Assembly: GCA_900074725.1 (NCBI GenBank)
Contig: LT598455.1
Location: forward strand, 683,802-747,801
Direction: 5' to 3'
Length of the DNA stretch: 64,000 bases
Source of the DNA: Lachancea dasiensis
Lineage: Eukaryota > Ascomycota > Saccharomycetes > Saccharomycetales > Saccharomycetaceae
This document shows positions 27,685-38,215 of this stretch, one piece after another (positions within the stretch are counted from its first letter, which is position 1; every line of letters starts with the position of its first letter). Both the position numbers and the translations under genes were made by a program. The notes under the pieces were generated by a model, which saw only the letters and a program-made list of their open reading frames with translations, ran no database searches and was not told the origin of the DNA.

Positions 27685-30138
27685 ATGGACTACGAGACAG
27701 GAAAACGACGTGACTTGGAAAATGAATCGTTGTTAGGGTCAAGGAATGGTAAAAGAGGTTGGTTTCCCTCTCGTTTGGCTGTCTGGACGCTATTCGTGTG
27801 GGGTTCCGTAGTATTTATGAAAACCCTCAATGCTACAGTTAACAGCGAACATTCACTGAGTCCCAAAAGGTGGCCTTGGGGATTTAAGGTCAACAAACCT
27901 GAGCTTAATAGGGTTTCCTTTGAGAATGTGCGAAATGCTACTTTTGTTCCACAATTACACAACGTTCAATGGATCGGTGGATCCCATTCTCATGATGATA
28001 TGGGATTGTTCCTTAAGGAGGAAGGCGAGGCGTACGTTGTTAAATCCGTAGCCGACGAAAAATACTCTCGCGCCCTTCTAAGTGCAAAAACATTTGTTTA
28101 TGATGGCTATAACTACAGTATTGATTATTTACAAGCGTCTCCAGACTTGAAACAAGTGCTCGTTAGGTCCAACACGACGAAAAACTGGAGGCATTCCACT
28201 TTTGGGTCCTATTTCCTGATTAATCCCACCAGTGATTCCGTTCACCTTTTAGGCCACGAAATTGCGAAGGTACAGTGGTCTCCAAACTCCAAAGATTTGG
28301 CCTTTGTCCATGCTAATGACTTATATATATATTCCTCCCAGTCTTACACCATCAGCAAAAGGATAACGGATGACGGAAGCGCGCAGGTTTTCAACGGTAA
28401 ACCTGATTGGGTTTACGAGGAAGAAGTATTTGAAGGAGATTCGGCGATGTGGTGGTCGCCTCAAGGTGATTACTTAGCTTTTCTCAAAATCAACGAGACC
28501 GAGGTTTTCGAATTCCCTATCCCATATTTTTCTCAACATGAGGATGATGTTTACCCAGAGGTCCGTTCTATTAAGTATCCAAAAAGTGGAAGCCCTAATC
28601 CCATTGCCAATTTGATGATCTACACGCTCGACACTCAAGATCTCTCGGGTGTGAAAACGGGCCACAACATGACTTTAATCACGGAAGTTGTATGGGTAGG
28701 GGACGCTCAGATTTTGTGTAAGGCTTCAGATCGGTCATCGGACGTGCTGTCTGTCATTCTAGCAGATGCCAAAAGCCCAGGATTATCCCAAGTCCCCCGG
28801 GTGGAGTCTTCTGAAGACGGTTGGTGGGAGATTACTTACCACACTTCTTATGTTGGGCAAGATTCTGCAAAAGGAAGGGAAGAGGATGGCTACGTGGATT
28901 TAATTCCAGTGGACGGATATAATCACTTGGCCTACTACTCGCCAGCGAACACCACAGAGCCCGTCATATTGACTAATGGGACTTGGGAGGTAGTGAATGG
29001 GCCTGCCGCGATTGATCTGGAAACCAATGACGTTTATTTCGTTGCAACCAAAAAATCATCCACTGAACGGCATATTTATAAAGTGAATTTGAAAGACCCT
29101 CTTAACGTCAAAGAGATTTCTGATACTACCATAGACGGTTACTTTTCCGTCTCATTTTCGTCAGGCGCAAGGTTCGCCTTGGTGTCATATTTGGGGCCCG
29201 AAGTCCCTTACCAAAAAATTATTGACCTCAAGCCAGAATCCACTGCGGCAAGTGAGGGAATAGCTGGCAAGACCTTATTTTACTTAGAGGAAAACAAATC
29301 TTTGAAAAATAGGCTGAAAGGTTATGCTGTTCCACACAGGATCTTCAAAGAAATACATCTCGGAGAAGATAAAGATGGAAATGCCATTATAGCAAATTCA
29401 TACGAAATCTTGCCCATTGGCTTCAATCCTGAATTGAAGAACCATTATCCTGTATTTTTCTATGCATACGGAGGTCCTAATTCACAACAAGTAGCCAAAA
29501 CGTTTTCAGTTGGTTTCAATGAGGTCGTTGCTACGCAATTGAATGCAATTGTTGTTGTCGTAGATGGCCGTGGAACAGGCTTTAAGGGCAAGGACTTCAG
29601 GTCACTAGTGCGGGATAACTTAGGAGACGCAGAGGCCCAGGACCAGATTTCAGCTGCCAAATTGTACGCTGATAAACCATTCGTTGATGCTGAAAAGATC
29701 TCCTTGTTTGGATGGTCTTATGGAGGATACCTGACCCTAAAAACGCTCGAGAAAGATGCAGGACAGACTTTCAAATATGGCATGTCTGTGGCACCCGTAA
29801 CAGACTGGCGTCTTTACGATTCGGTCTATACAGAGAGGTACATGCATACTCCCCAAGAAAATAAGGCAGGCTATGCAAAGGCCAAGGTACACAACGCTAC
29901 TGCCCTGGGAGGGGCTAATCGATTTTTGTTGATGCATGGGTCGGGCGACGACAATGTGCACTTCCAGAACTCGCTAAGATTCCTAGACCTACTAGATCTC
30001 GCGGGCGTTGAAAATTACGACATGCATGTCTTCCCTGACTCTGATCATAGCATCCGCTACCATAACGCTAACAATATTGTTTACGACAAGCTGTTGGGTT
30101 GGGCTGGGCAAGCATTCGAAGGAAAGTTTCTCAAGTAG
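27685..30138 (+). CDS. DAP2: Dipeptidyl aminopeptidase B, vacuolar type II membrane protein
   Basis: This S9B serine peptidase removes X-Pro or X-Ala dipeptides from N-termini in the vacuole. The 817-residue product matches yeast Dap2 (818). It has a short basic cytosolic tail, then one membrane anchor at about residues 29-47, and a long lumenal part with many N-x-S/T sites. A beta-propeller (residues about 90-540) precedes the alpha/beta-hydrolase domain. The nucleophile is S678 in GWSYGG; the acidic residue is in GSGDDNVHFQ (755-756); the catalytic His is H788 in DSDHSIRY. The short tail favours the vacuolar Dap2 over the Golgi relative Ste13, which has a longer cytosolic region. Order matches YHR028C next to RPN1. 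Confidence 0.95.
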   Translation: MDYETGKRRDLENESLLGSRNGKRGWFPSRLAVWTLFVWGSVVFMKTLNATVNSEHSLSPKRWPWGFKVNKPELNRVSFENVRNATFVPQLHNVQWIGGSHSHDDMGLFLKEEGEAYVVKSVADEKYSRALLSAKTFVYDGYNYSIDYLQASPDLKQVLVRSNTTKNWRHSTFGSYFLINPTSDSVHLLGHEIAKVQWSPNSKDLAFVHANDLYIYSSQSYTISKRITDDGSAQVFNGKPDWVYEEEVFEGDSAMWWSPQGDYLAFLKINETEVFEFPIPYFSQHEDDVYPEVRSIKYPKSGSPNPIANLMIYTLDTQDLSGVKTGHNMTLITEVVWVGDAQILCKASDRSSDVLSVILADAKSPGLSQVPRVESSEDGWWEITYHTSYVGQDSAKGREEDGYVDLIPVDGYNHLAYYSPANTTEPVILTNGTWEVVNGPAAIDLETNDVYFVATKKSSTERHIYKVNLKDPLNVKEISDTTIDGYFSVSFSSGARFALVSYLGPEVPYQKIIDLKPESTAASEGIAGKTLFYLEENKSLKNRLKGYAVPHRIFKEIHLGEDKDGNAIIANSYEILPIGFNPELKNHYPVFFYAYGGPNSQQVAKTFSVGFNEVVATQLNAIVVVVDGRGTGFKGKDFRSLVRDNLGDAEAQDQISAAKLYADKPFVDAEKISLFGWSYGGYLTLKTLEKDAGQTFKYGMSVAPVTDWRLYDSVYTERYMHTPQENKAGYAKAKVHNATALGGANRFLLMHGSGDDNVHFQNSLRFLDLLDLAGVENYDMHVFPDSDHSIRYHNANNIVYDKLLGWAGQAFEGKFLK

Positions 30139-30462
30139 GAAAGCTTGCAATATCACTACACAGCGATGCGCAAACTATAAATGGTAGACATTAATGCTAT
30201 GACCAGTGGCTTAATTAGCCAATATTTCTGAATGAACAGGGCCCAAAAATTATCTACTGAATGATTCTGTCATCAAAAAGTCCGTAACCAAGATATTATA
30301 GAGACTGTCATGTATATATGTATCTGCGTATATAATGATATACATTATACTCTCAAGTTTTAGGATCTGGGTGGCGAAATGGTAAGGTTGAGAACAACTC
30401 TTCAGTACTGAGGAGGCAAGCAACCCGAGGACTGATTCGCCAACTTGTCACAGACCTTCAAG
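30139..30462. promoter_or_regulatory. RPN1 upstream region
   Basis: This 324-base region carries an AT-rich tract near 30300-30345 with repeated TATAT, and the PACE-like site listed separately. Confidence 0.45.
30370..30378 (+). promoter_or_regulatory. PACE-like element (Rpn4 site) upstream of RPN1
   Basis: GGTGGCGAA differs by one base from the proteasome-associated control element GGTGGCAAA bound by Rpn4, and starts 93 bases before the RPN1 ATG. The element sits upstream of most yeast proteasome genes, so gene identity supports the call. Confidence 0.65.
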
Positions 30463-33399
30463 ATGGTAGAAGAAACAGCCAAAGAGCAGGAAAAGCCGAT
30501 CGAAACTTCGAATGGCTCACAAATTCCAACCAAAGGTGAGCCTGTGGCTAAAACGCAAGACAACAAAAAGGATGATGACGAAGAAGAGCTTTCTGAAGAA
30601 GACTTGAAGTTGAAGCACAACCTCGAGAATCTTGTAGAGCTGCTAATTGAGGACAAGTCCGAGCTCCACGAGGATGCTCTTTCGCAATTGAAGGATTTGA
30701 TCCGTGACTCCACCAGTTCCATGACGGCGGTTCCAAAACCTCTTAAGTTTCTGCGTCCATACTATCCACAGCTTTGTAGCGTCTATGAAAAATGGCAGGA
30801 AGCCAAACTTAGATCGCTTTTGGCTGATGCTCTATCGGTGCTGGCAATGACGTACTCGGATGAAGGCAAGAGGGATTCTTTACATTTCAGATTGTTGTCC
30901 GAGGAGAAGAACATCGAAAATTGGGGTCACGAATACGTGCGTCATCTGGCACTTGAGATTGGTGAAGTATACAACGAGCAGGTCGAAAAGGAGGCCGGAG
31001 AATCCTCCGAAACTTCTCCGGAGCCGTTGTCAACCTCAAAATCAGAAGCTACATTCGATGTATCCAAAGAGTCCCTCATTCAGCTGTCCTTGGACATCGT
31101 GCCATACTTTTTGAAACACAATGGTGAAGCCGATGCGGTGGATTTGCTGCTAGAGATTGAATCTATCGACAAACTGCCACAATTTGTGGATGACAACACG
31201 TTTCAACGCGTTTGTCAATATATGATTGCATGTGTCCCACTTCTACCTCCCCCCGATGATATTTTTTTTCTCCAAACGACATATTCGATCTATCTCAGGG
31301 AACTGCAATTAACAGAAGCACTTGCTTTAGCTATCAGGCTAGATGACGAGTCTCTGATTAGAGCTGTTTTCGATGCTACTTCAGATTCTGTTATTCACAA
31401 GCAACTTGCATTCATCTTGTCTGCTCAGAAATCGTCTTTTCAGTATGAAGGTGTTCAAGATATCATAGGCAATACAAAGCTATCTGAACATTTCTTGTTC
31501 CTAGCCAAGGAATTGAACTTGACAATTCCAAAGGTCCCCGAGGACATTTACAAGAGTCACTTAGACAACTCGTCCAAGGGCGCATTTGCTGGAACGGGTC
31601 TAGATTCTGCTCAACAAAATTTAGCAGCATCATTTGTTAATGGATTTCTGAATCTCGGTTATTCAAGCGATAAATTGATTGTTTCTGACGATAACTGGGT
31701 TTACAAGACGAAGGGTAGCGGCATGACGTCTACCGTTGCTAGTATAGGATCCATATATCAATGGAACCTGGACGGGTTACAACAATTGGACAAGTACCTT
31801 TACGTGGAAGAACCTGAGGTCAAAGCTGGCGCCCTGCTCGGCATCGGGATCTCGGCATCAGGCGTTCATGACGGCGATGTAGAACCTGCTATGTTGCTGT
31901 TGCAGGAATACGTAACCAACCCTGACAAAAAATTAAGCTCGGCTGCTATCCTAGGTTTAGGCATTGCTTTTGCTGGCAGCAGAAATGATGAGCTTTTGGG
32001 ACTATTGCTTCCAATTGCTGCTGATACAAATTTGCCCATTGAAACATCTGCTATGGCCTCTATGGCTTTAGCTCACGCATTTGTGGGTACATGCAACGGA
32101 GATATAACCACTGCTATCGTGGATAATCTATTAGAACGCACTGCGACTGAGTTAAAAACTGAATGGACAAGATTTCTAACGTTGGCTTTAGGCATCTTGT
32201 ACCTGGGTCAAGGTGATCAAGTAGAAGATGTGTTGGAGACCATATCGGCAATCGATCACCCAATTACTTCAGCCATTGAGGTTCTCATCAACGTATGTGC
32301 ATATACCGGCACAGGGGATGTCTTGTTGATCCAAGATCTATTACATCGTTTAACTCCAAAAGAGAAAAAGGACGAGGAGGAAGAAGAAAATGAAGATGAG
32401 AATGCCGGCGATTTAGAGGGCGCGATTTCCGAAGGACTCACAGAATCTTTAGACCTTGCTGGTAAGGAGGAGCAGGAACCGGAAACGACGGTAAAGCAGG
32501 AGGATAAGATGGACGTTGATGAAGAATCAGACAAGAAAATCGAGAACGACGATACCACAGGCGACGAAGAACTAAGCAAGAAAAAGGAAGAAGAGGAGAA
32601 GCAGTATGCTCTTATAGATGAACTGACTTATGCAGTCCTTGGAATTGCAATGATCGCCATGGGTGAAGAAATTGGCAAGGAAATGTCATTGCGTCATTTC
32701 AGTCATTTGATGCACTACGGTAATGAACACATTAGAAAGACTGTCCCATTGGCTATTGGGCTTTTATCTGTCTCTGACCCTCAAGTAAAAATATTTGATA
32801 CGCTCTCGAGATTTTCACATGATGCTGATTTGGATGTTTCAATGAACTCGATATTTGCCATGGGTCTTACAGGTGCGGGTACTAACAATGCCAGGTTGGC
32901 TCAACTCTTGAGACAACTAGCCAGCTATTACTCGCGGGAACAAAATGCACTGTTCATCACTCGACTATCCCAGGGCTTGGTTCATCTCGGGAAGGGAACA
33001 ATGACGTTTGATATTTTCAACGACGCACAAGTTTTGAACAAAGTCACATTGGCATCTTTACTCACTGTATTAGTGGGTTTGGTCACACCTTCATTTATGT
33101 TGGACCACCATTATCTATTCTACTACCTCAACAGCGGCGTCAGACCTAAATACATTTTGACCCTCAACGAAGAGGGAGAACCAATAAAGGTCAACGTTAG
33201 AGTGGGTCAGGCCGTTGACACGGTTGGCCAAGCTGGTAAGCCCAAAACGATAACGGGCTGGATAACGCATTCAACACCGGTGCTTTTGGGGCATGGTGAA
33301 AGAGCAGAACTTGAGACAAACGAATACATAAACTATGCCAGCAGACTTGAAGGTGTGGTGATCTTGAAGAAGAATCCTAATTATCGCGAGGAAGAGTAA
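30463..33399 (+). CDS. RPN1: 26S proteasome regulatory subunit Rpn1
   Basis: Rpn1 is the large non-ATPase base subunit that docks ubiquitin receptors, ubiquitin-like shuttle factors and Ubp6 on the 19S particle. From the ATG at 30463 it has 978 residues (yeast 993); six upstream codons that begin with TTG are excluded. The N-terminus is charged (Lys/Glu/Asp), followed by helical repeats. Central PC (proteasome/cyclosome) repeats are visible as [35 protein letters not shown], and later [13 protein letters not shown] and [17 protein letters not shown]. An acidic Lys/Glu/Asp insertion lies at about residues 640-710. The C-terminal domain ends [19 protein letters not shown]. It precedes convergent VMA16, as YHR027C and YHR026W do. 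Confidence 0.96.
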   Translation: MVEETAKEQEKPIETSNGSQIPTKGEPVAKTQDNKKDDDEEELSEEDLKLKHNLENLVELLIEDKSELHEDALSQLKDLIRDSTSSMTAVPKPLKFLRPYYPQLCSVYEKWQEAKLRSLLADALSVLAMTYSDEGKRDSLHFRLLSEEKNIENWGHEYVRHLALEIGEVYNEQVEKEAGESSETSPEPLSTSKSEATFDVSKESLIQLSLDIVPYFLKHNGEADAVDLLLEIESIDKLPQFVDDNTFQRVCQYMIACVPLLPPPDDIFFLQTTYSIYLRELQLTEALALAIRLDDESLIRAVFDATSDSVIHKQLAFILSAQKSSFQYEGVQDIIGNTKLSEHFLFLAKELNLTIPKVPEDIYKSHLDNSSKGAFAGTGLDSAQQNLAASFVNGFLNLGYSSDKLIVSDDNWVYKTKGSGMTSTVASIGSIYQWNLDGLQQLDKYLYVEEPEVKAGALLGIGISASGVHDGDVEPAMLLLQEYVTNPDKKLSSAAILGLGIAFAGSRNDELLGLLLPIAADTNLPIETSAMASMALAHAFVGTCNGDITTAIVDNLLERTATELKTEWTRFLTLALGILYLGQGDQVEDVLETISAIDHPITSAIEVLINVCAYTGTGDVLLIQDLLHRLTPKEKKDEEEEENEDENAGDLEGAISEGLTESLDLAGKEEQEPETTVKQEDKMDVDEESDKKIENDDTTGDEELSKKKEEEEKQYALIDELTYAVLGIAMIAMGEEIGKEMSLRHFSHLMHYGNEHIRKTVPLAIGLLSVSDPQVKIFDTLSRFSHDADLDVSMNSIFAMGLTGAGTNNARLAQLLRQLASYYSREQNALFITRLSQGLVHLGKGTMTFDIFNDAQVLNKVTLASLLTVLVGLVTPSFMLDHHYLFYYLNSGVRPKYILTLNEEGEPIKVNVRVGQAVDTVGQAGKPKTITGWITHSTPVLLGHGERAELETNEYINYASRLEGVVILKKNPNYREEE

Positions 33400-33610
33400 A
33401 GTTATTGCATGGAATCAAGGTAGCCACCGCTAACACTACTCCATTGTGTATATGGTACATAGTCCCACTAAGCTAAAAATCAGGGAAGTGAAGGATGATT
33501 TTTTTATCTTTTAGTCTAAAGTATGGTTGGTACTTAAAAGAAAATTGAGTTCTAAATAGGAAGGTTACTAACCGTGTGGTTTGCAATCCGGTGTTTTCCA
33601 CTTTTGAGAT

Positions 33611-34225
33611 TCATTGGAATTCTACGGCCTTACCAGCCATCAACAGTCCGACAATTAAGCCCAGTAAGCCCAAAACAGACCCGAAAATTTCGATGACCAG
33701 GATCTTGACAAACAGACCAGAGTCAGCAGCATCAGACACAGCAGCGGTGGCGCCAGTAATGCCCACTGCAACACCGCAAATCAAGTTAGACACCCCAACA
33801 GTGAGACCGGCCCAGAAAAGGGAATACCCCGTATAAAGGTTGGATTTTGAGAACATAGTCTCTGGTGTAGCGACAGTGACTTTGGAGGAAAAAACAATCG
33901 CCATAATCAAACCATAGATTGCCACGACCTCACAGAAAATGATTGAAATCAAGTTCTTGGTCGTGATTCTGGGGGCACGCACACCTGCTCCGATAATGGA
34001 CGAACCAGTGACAAAAATACCCCAAGCAGCACCCACCACACTGAGACCGATACACAAAGCAATACCTAAGTTTGCCCACATGTAAGGTGACGTTCTGGTG
34101 AGAAACTTACCAAAGTTGATGTCTTCACCGTGACCTGTGAACAGCTTGTATCCGGCGTACCACACAATGACTGCCAGAATTATGTAACGCACTATCTGCG
34201 TAAAGGAACATCCTGAAGCTCCCAT
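33611..34225 (-). CDS. VMA16: V-ATPase c'' proteolipid subunit
   Basis: This is the c'' proton-carrying proteolipid of the V0 ring of the vacuolar H+-ATPase. From the ATG at 34225 the product has 204 residues (yeast 213) with four to five spans. The conserved core is nearly identical to yeast: [53 protein letters not shown] and the C-terminal [15 protein letters not shown]. The essential proton-binding Glu is E99, aligned with yeast E108. Only the N-terminus before the first span differs, being nine residues shorter than yeast. An upstream exon joined by a 185-base intron could supply a longer N-terminus (see the separate entry). It lies between RPN1 and THR1, as YHR026W does. Confidence 0.95.
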   Translation of the reverse strand: MGASGCSFTQIVRYIILAVIVWYAGYKLFTGHGEDINFGKFLTRTSPYMWANLGIALCIGLSVVGAAWGIFVTGSSIIGAGVRAPRITTKNLISIIFCEVVAIYGLIMAIVFSSKVTVATPETMFSKSNLYTGYSLFWAGLTVGVSNLICGVAVGITGATAAVSDAADSGLFVKILVIEIFGSVLGLLGLIVGLLMAGKAVEFQ

Positions 34226-34666
34226 TGTTGACTCAGGATTCCGGTGCTCTAGGGATAAACGCCGATTCTTTTCCTATATGTTTGATTAGGGTTAGAGTGT
34301 GCGCTATGAAGTTGTAATAGGTTATAAACTTTGATAGTAGTTACGTATATAGTGATACTACCATGTCTTGTCCAATTGATTATCCAAATCGCCCTACAGT
34401 TGTTACATACTGACGAGTAGCTGGCACGATAGAACCACCCAACGTGGAAGGTACTCACCTCATCCAGTCGCAGCATCTTCTATTTGAGCCTCAAATATGA
34501 ATATCAGCATCGGCATACGCTGATATTTTTTGACAACCCTTACCTGCGGAAGTAAAAACGTCTGGTTTGTTTATAGTTTATCAGTCGTAATTTTAAATTC
34601 TGGGATCCGGCGCTCTAGTATATAACTGTATATATACGCCTGTACCCTTCAGAAAAGAGTTTCGTC
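34226..34666. other. VMA16-THR1 intergenic region with candidate 5' exon
   Basis: On the minus strand, ATG at 34476 opens six codons to 34459, followed by GTGAGT at 34458-34453. An AG at 34275-34274, preceded by a CTCTAAC-like branch sequence about 20 bases before it, would resume at 34273. The reading then continues 16 codons without a stop into the VMA16 ATG at 34225. The donor is not the favoured GTATGT, so splicing is uncertain. If used, Vma16 would gain 22 residues. The remainder is THR1 3' sequence. Confidence 0.4.
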
Positions 34667-35737
34667 TCAGTTGCTAACCTGGGCACCATCGTAAGCCAAC
34701 TCCAGTAATTTCCAGGTGCAACCAATGTTCTTTTTGGAAAATCTGTTGATGATCTCCTCAGCGATGTCTTCGAAGTTGTCTACTGCCAAAGCGAGGATGG
34801 TAGGACCAGCGCCAGATAGACAAATGCCCAAGAGACCAGGGTATGTGGATGGCGTTACGCTCGAAAGAATTTCGGTTAAACCCGGAATCAAAGTCTTTCT
34901 GTATGGCTGATGAACACGGTCCTGCATGGCTGGGTAGATCAATTGAGGGTTTGGAGGGTCTTGAGTGAGGGCTGTTGTCAATACTGCCAATCTTTGAAGA
35001 TTAAAGACCAAATCTTTGGCAGTGTAGGCGTGAGGGAGCACACCTCTGGAATCTGCGGTGGAGACTTCAAAGTTAGGAATGATGGCAATACACTTAATGG
35101 CCTTGTTCCACTTGTAGCTAACATGATGGCCGATATCCATGGGGGGGCTTGGAGGCACGAGACCGGTATCTTCTCCGCCGCTGGGTTCACCCAAAACTTC
35201 ACTGAGTGGAATTTCTCGCCTTTCCATCTCTGCTGGAGTCAAGTCTCTCAAAAAGGAGCCCACGAACCCTCCCATCATCGCAGCCGTTATATTGTCGGGA
35301 TGGCGTTCTATCATCAAACAGTAGTCCAACATTCGTTGCTTGGAAAAGCCCAATTGACCAACTTCATTGCCCAGCATGACACCAGCTACTACGGCGGCAC
35401 CCGAAGATCCCAAACCACGGCCCAGTGGGATGGGGTTGTGAATATGAACTTTTGTTCCCGACGGGAAAGTCCGGTTATTATTGCACCGCAAGACATACAG
35501 AGCTGTCCTTGTGATCAAATTTTCATCCGATTTGAGTGGCACGCTGCTGTAGCCCTCGCTGTCCTCGGAATAGGAAATTCCGCAGTTGTTGGGGTCATTG
35601 TTTGTTGCACTCGCATTCTTCGCATTTATTTCAACGTCGAGCGTCAAATATAGGCCCAATCCAACACCTAGAACATCGTAGCCGGGTCCAATATTAGCGG
35701 AGGAGGCCGGAACACTGATCTTAAAGCTACGAGGCAT
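34667..35737 (-). CDS. THR1: Homoserine kinase
   Basis: Homoserine kinase phosphorylates L-homoserine with ATP, the first step of the threonine branch from the aspartate pathway, in the cytosol. The ATG at 35737 gives 356 residues (yeast 357); a further 39 in-frame codons upstream lie in the promoter and have no counterpart. It is a GHMP kinase: SVPASSANIGPGYDVLGVGL at the N-terminus, the phosphate-binding loop PLGRGLGSSGAAVVAGV, the conserved ERHPDNITAAMMGGFVGSFL, and the C-terminal CLSGAGPTILAL. Two TGACTC sequences upstream suggest Gcn4 general control, which is known for yeast THR1. It is divergent from MAS2 with a 0.95-kb gap; order matches YHR025W. Confidence 0.97.
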   Translation of the reverse strand: MPRSFKISVPASSANIGPGYDVLGVGLGLYLTLDVEINAKNASATNNDPNNCGISYSEDSEGYSSVPLKSDENLITRTALYVLRCNNNRTFPSGTKVHIHNPIPLGRGLGSSGAAVVAGVMLGNEVGQLGFSKQRMLDYCLMIERHPDNITAAMMGGFVGSFLRDLTPAEMERREIPLSEVLGEPSGGEDTGLVPPSPPMDIGHHVSYKWNKAIKCIAIIPNFEVSTADSRGVLPHAYTAKDLVFNLQRLAVLTTALTQDPPNPQLIYPAMQDRVHQPYRKTLIPGLTEILSSVTPSTYPGLLGICLSGAGPTILALAVDNFEDIAEEIINRFSKKNIGCTWKLLELAYDGAQVSN

Positions 35738-36689
35738 ATTTCCAGGAGTAAACGCAGATAATATGAGTGATTGAGTGTCCTGCTCTTGTCGAAGATATCG
35801 TAAACTTTCGTTAGTTCGTAAAGTTATTATTACGATGACTCTTTTTTTTTTCAAACTAATAGCACTGACTCGAGGGACGACAAGAAATTAGACTTGAGGA
35901 TCGACCATTTGACGTTTCCGAGAAGACTACCTGTTTGTACGTCGGAAAATTAACGAGGGCACACGAATTTTCTTTGGGCTTTGTCTAGCTTAATGAAAAA
36001 ATGTACTGTTTTCCACAATATCTTTTGGGACCCTCCAGGTATCATGATCTATAACCATACCGAAGGAGACTTTCATCCTCGATTCCTACTTGGTCACGTC
36101 ATTCCTAATAATATCCAAAACTCAATATTCTGAACGTTGTTTTTGGAGGCTTTCTTCTGGTAATGATATGCCTGCTTCATCAATTTGCGACAGAATAGTA
36201 CATAGTGATACACTTTCGTAGGGTCTACTGATGGTATTGTTCCGGCAAAGAAGATAGTGATTGCTCACAGATCATGGGACGAAGTCAGGGATGTTTCGCT
36301 GCTCTAAACTATTCTAAATAATAGGAGTTTCTTCTTCAAAAAGTTCCTATAATTGTGCCTGGTGGCGAGAGACGGCAAAAATTAACAGTATTCAATATGA
36401 TTGGTCGTAGACGGGTCCAATTTGTCCAATTATAAAGCCTTGAACAAATTTGGAAGTTCGATATGCTAAAGAGAAGAGATTGGATGGTGTTCGGAATCCC
36501 GTCAAACGTACGATCTATGCGTGTCACTTTGTACTAAACGAGCTTCACTTTGACTAACCAAAGCTACTTGCCCGAGAAAGCTTGACGCAAGCCAAGCAAC
36601 TAAAATACCTGGTCCTTCCAATTGAAGGGTTTGACACTTTTTTTAGTCACTGGACGCATCTTGAAGTCAATCCGTATTCTGAGAGAGTG
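35738..36689. promoter_or_regulatory. Divergent THR1 / MAS2 intergenic region
   Basis: This 952-base region separates two divergent starts. TGACTC occurs at 35836-35841 and 35866-35871, about 100 and 130 bases upstream of THR1. A T-run lies at 35842-35851 between them. The 108 bases just before the MAS2 ATG are open in frame from a TTG, but nothing there resembles the family. Confidence 0.5.
35836..35871. promoter_or_regulatory. Two Gcn4-type TGACTC sites upstream of THR1
   Basis: TGACTC at 35836-35841 and at 35866-35871 is the core of the Gcn4 site TGACTCA. The last base of the optimum is T in the first and G in the second, so both are near-consensus. Two copies at promoter distance from an amino-acid biosynthesis gene make the call plausible. 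Confidence 0.5.
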
Positions 36690-38165
36690 ATGTTGCGAGG
36701 AAGAATTCCTGTCTTGAGAAGACTATACTCACAAGCAGTCGGTAATGGGGAGAACTTTCAGTTATCTAAATTGAAAAACGGCCTGAAAGTGGCTACCAGC
36801 AATGTTCCGGGCCATTTTTCGGCACTAGGTGTGTACGTAGGAGCTGGATCCCGCTACGAAACGCAACATATGAAGGGATGCACCCACATAATGGACCGCT
36901 TGGCCTTCAAGTCTACCGACCACATGTCTGGCCGGGATATGGCAGAGACTCTGGAGCTGCTCGGTGGTAATTACCAATGTTCCAGCTCCCGTGAGACTAT
37001 GATGTACCAAGCCTCTGTCTTCAACCGGGATGTGGAGAAAATGTTTGCACTTATGGCAGAAACAGTTCGGTTTCCAAACATTACTCCAGAAGAGCTCGAA
37101 GAGCAGAAAATGACGGCGGAGTACGAAATTGACGAAGTCTGGAACAAGCCTGATTTGATCCTTCCCGAACTTCTCCATGTCACCGCATACTCGGGGGACA
37201 CTTTGGGATCGCCTTTGCTCTGTCCAAAGGAGTTAATTCCATCTATTTCCACTTATTACCTCAAAGACTACAGGCGCAAGCTGTACACGCCAGATAATAT
37301 CGTTGCAGCTTTTGTAGGAGTACCCCATGAACAGGCTGTGGACTACGCCAGCAAACATTTTGGCGACATGCTCTCAACTTCCCAATCTGTCACACGCGAC
37401 GTCAAGCCTGCTCACTATACGGGTGGTGAATTGTGCATACCACCTGGTCCCATTTTTGGTAACTTGCCCGAGCTATACCACATACAGATTGGATTTGAGG
37501 GTTTACCCATAGGCCACCCCGATATTTACGCATTGGCTACTCTTCAAACCTTACTTGGTGGAGGAGGTTCTTTCAGCGCTGGAGGCCCTGGAAAGGGAAT
37601 GTATTCGCGTCTCTACACACACGTTTTAAATCAACACTTTTTCGTCGAGAACTGTGTGGCATTTAACCACTCATACTCTGATTCAGGCATATTTGGTATT
37701 TCAGCTTCATGTGTTCCAGAAGCAGCTCCATATATGGCTGAGCTGATTTCTCAACAGTTGGCAAACACATTCACGTCTGATAAATTGAAACTAACGGAAG
37801 AAGAAGTCTCAAGGGCTAAAAATCAACTCAAATCTTCACTGTTGATGAATCTCGAGTCCAAACTGGTGGAATTAGAGGATTTGGGCAGACAAGTTCAATT
37901 GCATGAGCGTAAAATCCCAATTAAAGAAATGATTGCTAGCATAGAAAAAGTTACTGTTGATGATATCAGAAGAACGGCAGAGATGGTGTTCACCGGTAAA
38001 GTTCGTAATAAGGGCCAGGGGACTGGTAAGGCAACTGTGGTAATGCAGGGCCAGAGGGAAAAGTTTGGTGATGTTGAAACAGTTTTGAGGTTTTATGGTC
38101 TGGGCAATTATGAAAAGCTGGATATCTCTGCTTTTAAGAAGACTAAAAGAGGCCGTTGGTTCTAA
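36690..38165 (+). CDS. MAS2: Mitochondrial processing peptidase alpha subunit
   Basis: Mas2 is the substrate-binding alpha subunit of the matrix peptidase that removes presequences of imported proteins. The ATG at 36690 gives 491 residues (yeast 482) with an Arg-rich presequence [17 protein letters not shown]. The M16-family zinc motif is degenerate, [10 protein letters not shown] in place of HxxEH, as expected for the non-catalytic subunit. The flexible glycine-rich loop [20 protein letters not shown], which handles presequences, is intact. The C-terminal half is nearly identical to yeast ([21 protein letters not shown]...). The gene converges on MYO1 with 50 bases between the stops; order matches YHR024C. 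Confidence 0.97.
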   Translation: MLRGRIPVLRRLYSQAVGNGENFQLSKLKNGLKVATSNVPGHFSALGVYVGAGSRYETQHMKGCTHIMDRLAFKSTDHMSGRDMAETLELLGGNYQCSSSRETMMYQASVFNRDVEKMFALMAETVRFPNITPEELEEQKMTAEYEIDEVWNKPDLILPELLHVTAYSGDTLGSPLLCPKELIPSISTYYLKDYRRKLYTPDNIVAAFVGVPHEQAVDYASKHFGDMLSTSQSVTRDVKPAHYTGGELCIPPGPIFGNLPELYHIQIGFEGLPIGHPDIYALATLQTLLGGGGSFSAGGPGKGMYSRLYTHVLNQHFFVENCVAFNHSYSDSGIFGISASCVPEAAPYMAELISQQLANTFTSDKLKLTEEEVSRAKNQLKSSLLMNLESKLVELEDLGRQVQLHERKIPIKEMIASIEKVTVDDIRRTAEMVFTGKVRNKGQGTGKATVVMQGQREKFGDVETVLRFYGLGNYEKLDISAFKKTKRGRWF

Positions 38166-38215
38166 ACAACGACTTCATCTTGTATATACATCGCATTTAG
38201 TTAAAAGGATATGTT

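Noticed and set aside
34910-35653. 247-codon plus-strand frame antisense to THR1
   Set aside because: THR1 on the other strand is nearly identical to yeast homoserine kinase, and this frame has no recognisable content.
35738-35854. 39-codon N-terminal extension of THR1
   Set aside because: It has no counterpart in yeast Thr1 and overlaps the TGACTC promoter site.
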